Shown: in pieces, positions 22,590 to 25,927 of the stretch
Layout of the letters: each line of letters begins with the position of its first letter
Position numbering within the stretch: the first letter of the stretch is position 1
Source: Lachnospiraceae bacterium
GTDB taxonomy: Bacteria > Bacillota > Clostridia > Lachnospirales > Lachnospiraceae
Reading direction: 5' to 3'
DNA length: 25,927 bases
Assembly (NCBI GenBank): GCA_003447295.1
Contig: DLZQ01000090.1
Span: 1 to 25,927 of the forward strand
Translations under genes and position numbers: made by a program
Notes under the pieces: generated by a model
Seen by the model: only the letters and a program-made list of their open reading frames with translations
Database searches by the model: none
What the model was told of the DNA's origin: nothing

Positions 22590-22962
22590 TGGCATAGTGG
22601 AGACGGTTGTCTTGCTTTCCAAGGGTGAGGTCGACTCGAAAAAGATTCGGGTTGAGTTCTCTTTGGAAGATATGGATATGTCCGAATTTCAGGATGGGGC
22701 AACCTACACCCAGATCAAGGACTATGTGCTGGAGCATAGTGGGTTAAAGGTATCCAACCTGTATATCTCATAAATTAAGCGGAAATGTGGGATTGGGGTC
22801 GGTAAGAACTATAATCTGCCGAAGTCCGAGGGCGCAAGAGGTTCGGTGGACCTCTGTTCTGCGCCGACCGGAGCGGGAGCGGAGACTGCCAGACAGCCAC
22901 AGTGTCCGCCGGAAAAAGAGAAAGCAATCCGAGAAGCATTCAAATATTTTGGGATGATCTAA
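22590..22962 (+). pseudogene. Decayed C-terminal tail of an RlmD-type RNA methyltransferase
   Basis: From the base after the aldolase stop the same-strand frame reads GIVETVVLLSKGEVDSKKI, like the GHVExVVLLS end of RlmD proteins, then TYTQIKDYVLEHSGLKVSNL. An in-frame TAA (22771-22773) follows LYIS exactly where related tails continue with Q (QIKRKCG). Beyond the stop the frame goes on as IKRKCGIGVGKNYNLPKSEG, then a stretch of about 18 residues that I do not recognise, then PQCPPEKEKAIREAFKYFGM and a final stop. The catalytic domain is missing. It therefore appears to be a fragment left by recombination and later broken by a CAA-to-TAA change. The family link is from memory of Lachnospiraceae proteins. 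Confidence 0.65.
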
Positions 22963-22986
22963 CATCCCATAGAATGGAGGTTTCTA

Positions 22987-23199
22987 ATGGATAGATTGAT
23001 TTCTTGTGAGTTCAACATGGATAATGCCTGTGTGGAACTGAAATTCTTAGATGGCAGCATGATTGTCATTGATACCATCGCCGTGGAGAATGGGGTCGCC
23101 GACAATATGTATCAGCGGTCAGAATTGGACTATCTGATCTACAATGATCCGATTGGATATGCAGACTTGATATTGAACGGTGATCCCGAAATTATCTAA
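22987..23199 (+). CDS. Small DUF6061-like protein, probably frameshifted at its end
   Basis: A 70-residue acidic protein with GGAGG 7 bases before the ATG. ISCEFNMDNACVELKF, ADNMYQRSELDYLIYND and YADLILNGDPE match a small protein family common in Lachnospiraceae (DUF6061, recalled from memory). Family function is unknown. The annotated frame ends DPEII, but the next frame continues from 23193 as YLKTVTECKPLD and then a stop at 23229-23231, which fits the usual family ending (YLKAVTEYKPL). A single lost base near 23191 explains this. The truncated protein may still work, as the core is intact. A terminator follows at once. Confidence 0.72.
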   Translation: MDRLISCEFNMDNACVELKFLDGSMIVIDTIAVENGVADNMYQRSELDYLIYNDPIGYADLILNGDPEII

Positions 23200-23239
23200 A
23201 AACTGTAACTGAATGTAAACCCTTAGATTAAAACTCAGC

Positions 23240-23275
23240 CCTCTGCCTTTTCATTGGCAGAGGACCGTTTTTTGC
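23240..23275 (+). terminator. Rho-independent terminator
   Basis: CCTCTGCC (23240-23247) and GGCAGAGG (23256-23263) form a perfect 8-bp stem with an 8-base loop, followed by ACCG and a run of six T. It ends the small-protein transcript and separates it from the convergent permease gene, whose stop lies 10 bases beyond the T-run. Confidence 0.88.
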
Positions 23276-23282
23276 TTAACAG

Positions 23283-25927
23283 TTATTGAGCATCCCTTAA
23301 TTGCTCTACAACGCTGCATTTCGCTGCGTTATTATACATCATGCAGGGGATCAGCCACCCCAGCAGAAGAAATACCGGAATTGTCAGCAGGACAGGCAGA
23401 ATGGTGAACCGATACTCGAAGAACCAGAACATACTGCCCAGCATTTTTCCTGCAAGAGGTTCCACCAACAGCGACAGAATAAAGGCTGCCGCTACGGAAG
23501 ACATTGCGTAAAACAACCCCTCGTAGATCAGCATGGTTTTGAGCTGCCGGTTCGTCATTCCTACAGCCTGAAGCACAGCAAATTCACGGCGGCGGGAAAG
23601 GATACCGGTCATCATGGCGTTGGAGAAATTTAGAACACCCACAAGTCCAATGATGGCACAGAGCAATCCGCCCAACAGCAGAAACATATTCTGAAAGTCT
23701 TCAAATTCGGCTCGGAGTGTTGCTTTGCTTTCATACATCAATTCGGACAAGTCATTCGCAGTCAAATCAGTAAGATAATTCTCCGCAGATGCTTCTGCCT
23801 TATCATCAGGAGTATCGAACAGATAAAACATCGGGATACTCTCATGCTGGCTGTCATTATTTAGCTTTTCGATAGGAAGCACAAAACTGTAGCCTGTTGT
23901 ATAATAGCGGAAACTCATAGAGTGTGGCACTGTGACATAAGCACATACTGTATATTCTACATCATGGCTTTCTGAAATCTGAAACTGTATATATTCCGAT
24001 GGCGTGTTTTCATCGCAAAGGTTTCCGGTACGGCTGTCAATATCATGCCCGTCATCAATATAGGTTATGGTCTGAATAGAATCTACAGGCGGGTAAAAAT
24101 CAAGATTACTTACGTTGCCATAATCATCTGTAAGGACTACTACAGCGATTGCTTTTGAATCCTCTTGGAACATAGGGGATATGTCGCCCTCAACCACAGT
24201 TAGTTTCTCAAACAGAGATTCATCCAAACCTTCGATCAATGCACGCTGGCTCACAAGATCATCACGACGATTTTGCTGTTCCAAGAGGGCTTTTGCATTT
24301 TCCTCGGATGTATAGTGCATCATGTCCTGTAGCCAGCGTTCCTCACTCATCCAGCCATATGGCTTATAGCCCGTCAGCTTGTAACCACACCCAGAAAGGG
24401 ACGGAGAAATATTGGTTTCAATTTGCTCAATTTGTTCCTGAGAGATAAAGCTGCCAGAGCGACTATGACGAAAATAGTCCGTAGAGCTTACAATAAAGTC
24501 CGCACAGGTCTGCTTTGCAAGATACTTTTCCATATCAAAGCCCCCGGTAAAAGTGACCAGAATATTGAGAAGCACCACGGAAAGCGAAAGAGAGATAACC
24601 ACAAGGATAGTCTTTCTTTTATTTCGCCCCAAATTAGCAAAAGCCATTTGATGTACTTTTGCGCCATGGGTAGTACAGTGTTTCTTTTTGCTCCTTACAA
24701 TTTCAGTGTACTTTGTTGCTTCTACTGGAGAAACTTTTGCAGCGATCTTACCCGGACGGGAACAGGACAGCAAAACTGTAATTAGCGCAAACAGAGCAGA
24801 CGCAAAGAAAATCAACGGTGAAGTGCTGACGGTGGAAACGCCGACACCAAAAGTGGTTCGTGCCATTACGACTGGCGTCAGAGATGCACCGAAACCATAT
24901 CCCAACAGCAATCCAATCGGAATGCCTACAACGCACAGAAATAGTGCCTGTTGGCGTATGATGCGCCGCAACTGCCGGGGTGTGACACCAATGGTTTTCA
25001 GCAAACCATAGAATCGAATATCTCCGGTAACGGAAATCTGAAATATGTTGTAGATAATCAGATAACCTGTGAAGATTACCAACGTAAGGAAAGCGACAAT
25101 CGCAATTAGTATGGATGCATCTATGCTTTCGCCAAGCTGTGAAGAAGTGTAGCCCCAGTTTACACCGATGCGTACAAGTTCCCCTTCACCTGTTTCATCC
25201 CAAGCATACCCTAAGTCCAGATCCACCTGCTCCATCTGAGCACGGATGTTCATGCTGGATGCCAGCATCACATTCAAATCAATACGGAACGGTTCCAGTC
25301 CATTGGACACAGCTTCCGATTCTATTTCTTTTGCGTATTCTTCACTGATATTGATATAGTGAACAGGACTTATATCATCATATTCCCACCATCCCGTCAG
25401 AGTAAATGTATCTGTTTTCTCATAAGGCATTTGGGATAAAGCACCAACCGTATAGGTAAGTTCAATTTCTGCTCCTAACTTCGGCTCAATACCCAGAAGT
25501 TTCAAGGCATTTGTGTCCATGGCGATTTCTTTGCCGCTCTGAGGCATGTGTCCGGTGGTAGGTTTGGCAAAGCTCCATTTGGTGCAGTTGGCATCCATAA
25601 AGCTGACTTCGGCAGGTACTTTGGCAAATGCACCGCTGTCTATATAGCCGGTACTGATGCGCTTGCCGATTTCCTTTATATTTGAATGGGCGGCAATCTT
25701 CTGAATCTGTTTTTCTGTCACTTCCTTAAAGGTTCCATGACAGTACCCACCCACCTGACGGAAGGTGTAATTCTCATAGCTGGAATTTATGGACATTATT
25801 ATGGTAAACAGAGAGGTAAATAGCAGCGTTGTCAGCGCAATGGCAATGATTGCAATGATATTACGCTTACGGGATGCCCATAAAGAACGCCAGCTTAATT
25901 TCCAAATACATTTTCTGTTTTTGACAT
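23283..25927 (-). CDS. FtsX-like ABC transporter permease (5' partial)
   Basis: The frame is open from the right window edge to the stop, at least 880 residues. The N-terminal part (LSWRSLWASRKRNIIAIIAI...) is the cytoplasmic start and first membrane helix of an FtsX/MacB-type permease, so the ATG at 25796 is internal and not the true start. Two FtsX blocks are visible. The first, about residues 260-400, contains GYLIIYNIFQISV and the GDIRFYGLLKTIGVTPRQL loop. The second, at the C-terminus, contains FSNAMMTGILSRRREFAVLQ and ends VVEQLRDAQ. Large extracellular regions lie between. Such permeases, with a LolD/BceA-type ATPase, export or remove lipids or antimicrobial peptides. The ATPase gene would lie just outside the window. 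Confidence 0.88.
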   Translation of the reverse strand, partial: VKNRKCIWKLSWRSLWASRKRNIIAIIAIALTTLLFTSLFTIIMSINSSYENYTFRQVGGYCHGTFKEVTEKQIQKIAAHSNIKEIGKRISTGYIDSGAFAKVPAEVSFMDANCTKWSFAKPTTGHMPQSGKEIAMDTNALKLLGIEPKLGAEIELTYTVGALSQMPYEKTDTFTLTGWWEYDDISPVHYINISEEYAKEIESEAVSNGLEPFRIDLNVMLASSMNIRAQMEQVDLDLGYAWDETGEGELVRIGVNWGYTSSQLGESIDASILIAIVAFLTLVIFTGYLIIYNIFQISVTGDIRFYGLLKTIGVTPRQLRRIIRQQALFLCVVGIPIGLLLGYGFGASLTPVVMARTTFGVGVSTVSTSPLIFFASALFALITVLLSCSRPGKIAAKVSPVEATKYTEIVRSKKKHCTTHGAKVHQMAFANLGRNKRKTILVVISLSLSVVLLNILVTFTGGFDMEKYLAKQTCADFIVSSTDYFRHSRSGSFISQEQIEQIETNISPSLSGCGYKLTGYKPYGWMSEERWLQDMMHYTSEENAKALLEQQNRRDDLVSQRALIEGLDESLFEKLTVVEGDISPMFQEDSKAIAVVVLTDDYGNVSNLDFYPPVDSIQTITYIDDGHDIDSRTGNLCDENTPSEYIQFQISESHDVEYTVCAYVTVPHSMSFRYYTTGYSFVLPIEKLNNDSQHESIPMFYLFDTPDDKAEASAENYLTDLTANDLSELMYESKATLRAEFEDFQNMFLLLGGLLCAIIGLVGVLNFSNAMMTGILSRRREFAVLQAVGMTNRQLKTMLIYEGLFYAMSSVAAAFILSLLVEPLAGKMLGSMFWFFEYRFTILPVLLTIPVFLLLGWLIPCMMYNNAAKCSVVEQLRDAQ

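Noticed and set aside
24239..24785. Plus-strand ORFs within the FtsX permease
   Set aside because: They are antisense shadows. The minus-strand frame has clear permease motifs over the whole interval.
1..25927. tRNA or rRNA genes, transposase or integrase genes
   Set aside because: No GTTCRANYC-type T-loop with paired arms, no rRNA segments and no transposase or integrase motifs were seen on either strand.

Overview
The window looks like a chromosomal piece of a Gram-positive, low-to-moderate GC Clostridia genome, most likely a gut Lachnospiraceae. The signs are strong AGGAGG-type ribosome binding sites, sigma-A TTGACA/TATAAT-type promoters, a CUT1 sugar ABC transporter without its own ATPase, a DUF6061-like small protein, a decayed RlmD-type C-terminal tail, and GTAACTATTC inverted repeats. 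No rRNA, tRNA, transposase, phage gene or CRISPR array was found.

Left edge (1-800): the tail of an unknown gene, a folded intergenic repeat (59-207) plus a second hairpin (219-265), then trmL (tRNA wobble 2'-O-methyltransferase). trmL is convergent with a DeoR-type repressor gene, and both stop codons lie in the arms of one short palindrome.

Main locus (793-17561): a carbohydrate island. A DeoR regulator is divergent from a four-gene operon: ribulose-phosphate-3-epimerase-like enzyme, alpha/beta hydrolase, GatD-like zinc polyol dehydrogenase and AraB-like ribulokinase. It is followed by a TIM-barrel sugar isomerase/epimerase and an MgtC-like membrane protein. Next comes a transporter operon: FAD oxidoreductase 1, lipoprotein binding protein, two permeases, FAD oxidoreductase 2. 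A GntR/HutC regulator and an unusual protein joining BspA-like leucine-rich repeats to a metallo-beta-lactamase fold close the locus. The likely logic is import of a sugar or glycoside, flavin-dependent oxidation, isomerisation or polyol oxidation, phosphorylation of a ketose and C3 epimerisation into the pentose-phosphate pathway. The substrate is unknown and there is no glycoside hydrolase. Two promoters with an identical 18-base palindromic core drive the isomerase and the transporter operon. Two hairpins with matching 24-nt loops follow the kinase and isomerase genes.

Right part (17562-25927): a shrunken duplicate of a gamma-carbonic-anhydrase gene, a 33-bp triple repeat, then the intact gamma-CA-like gene. 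A minus-strand pair follows: a CHASE-GGDEF-PAS diguanylate cyclase and a DUF438/hemerythrin/PAS protein whose Shine-Dalgarno sequence is buried in a terminator-like hairpin. Next are a 422-bp gap with a 19-bp palindrome, a class II (fuculose-phosphate type) aldolase, a nonsense-interrupted RlmD-tail remnant, a frameshifted DUF6061-like gene and an FtsX/MacB-type permease running off the right edge.

Family assignments come from motif recognition by eye. No database search or folding program was run.
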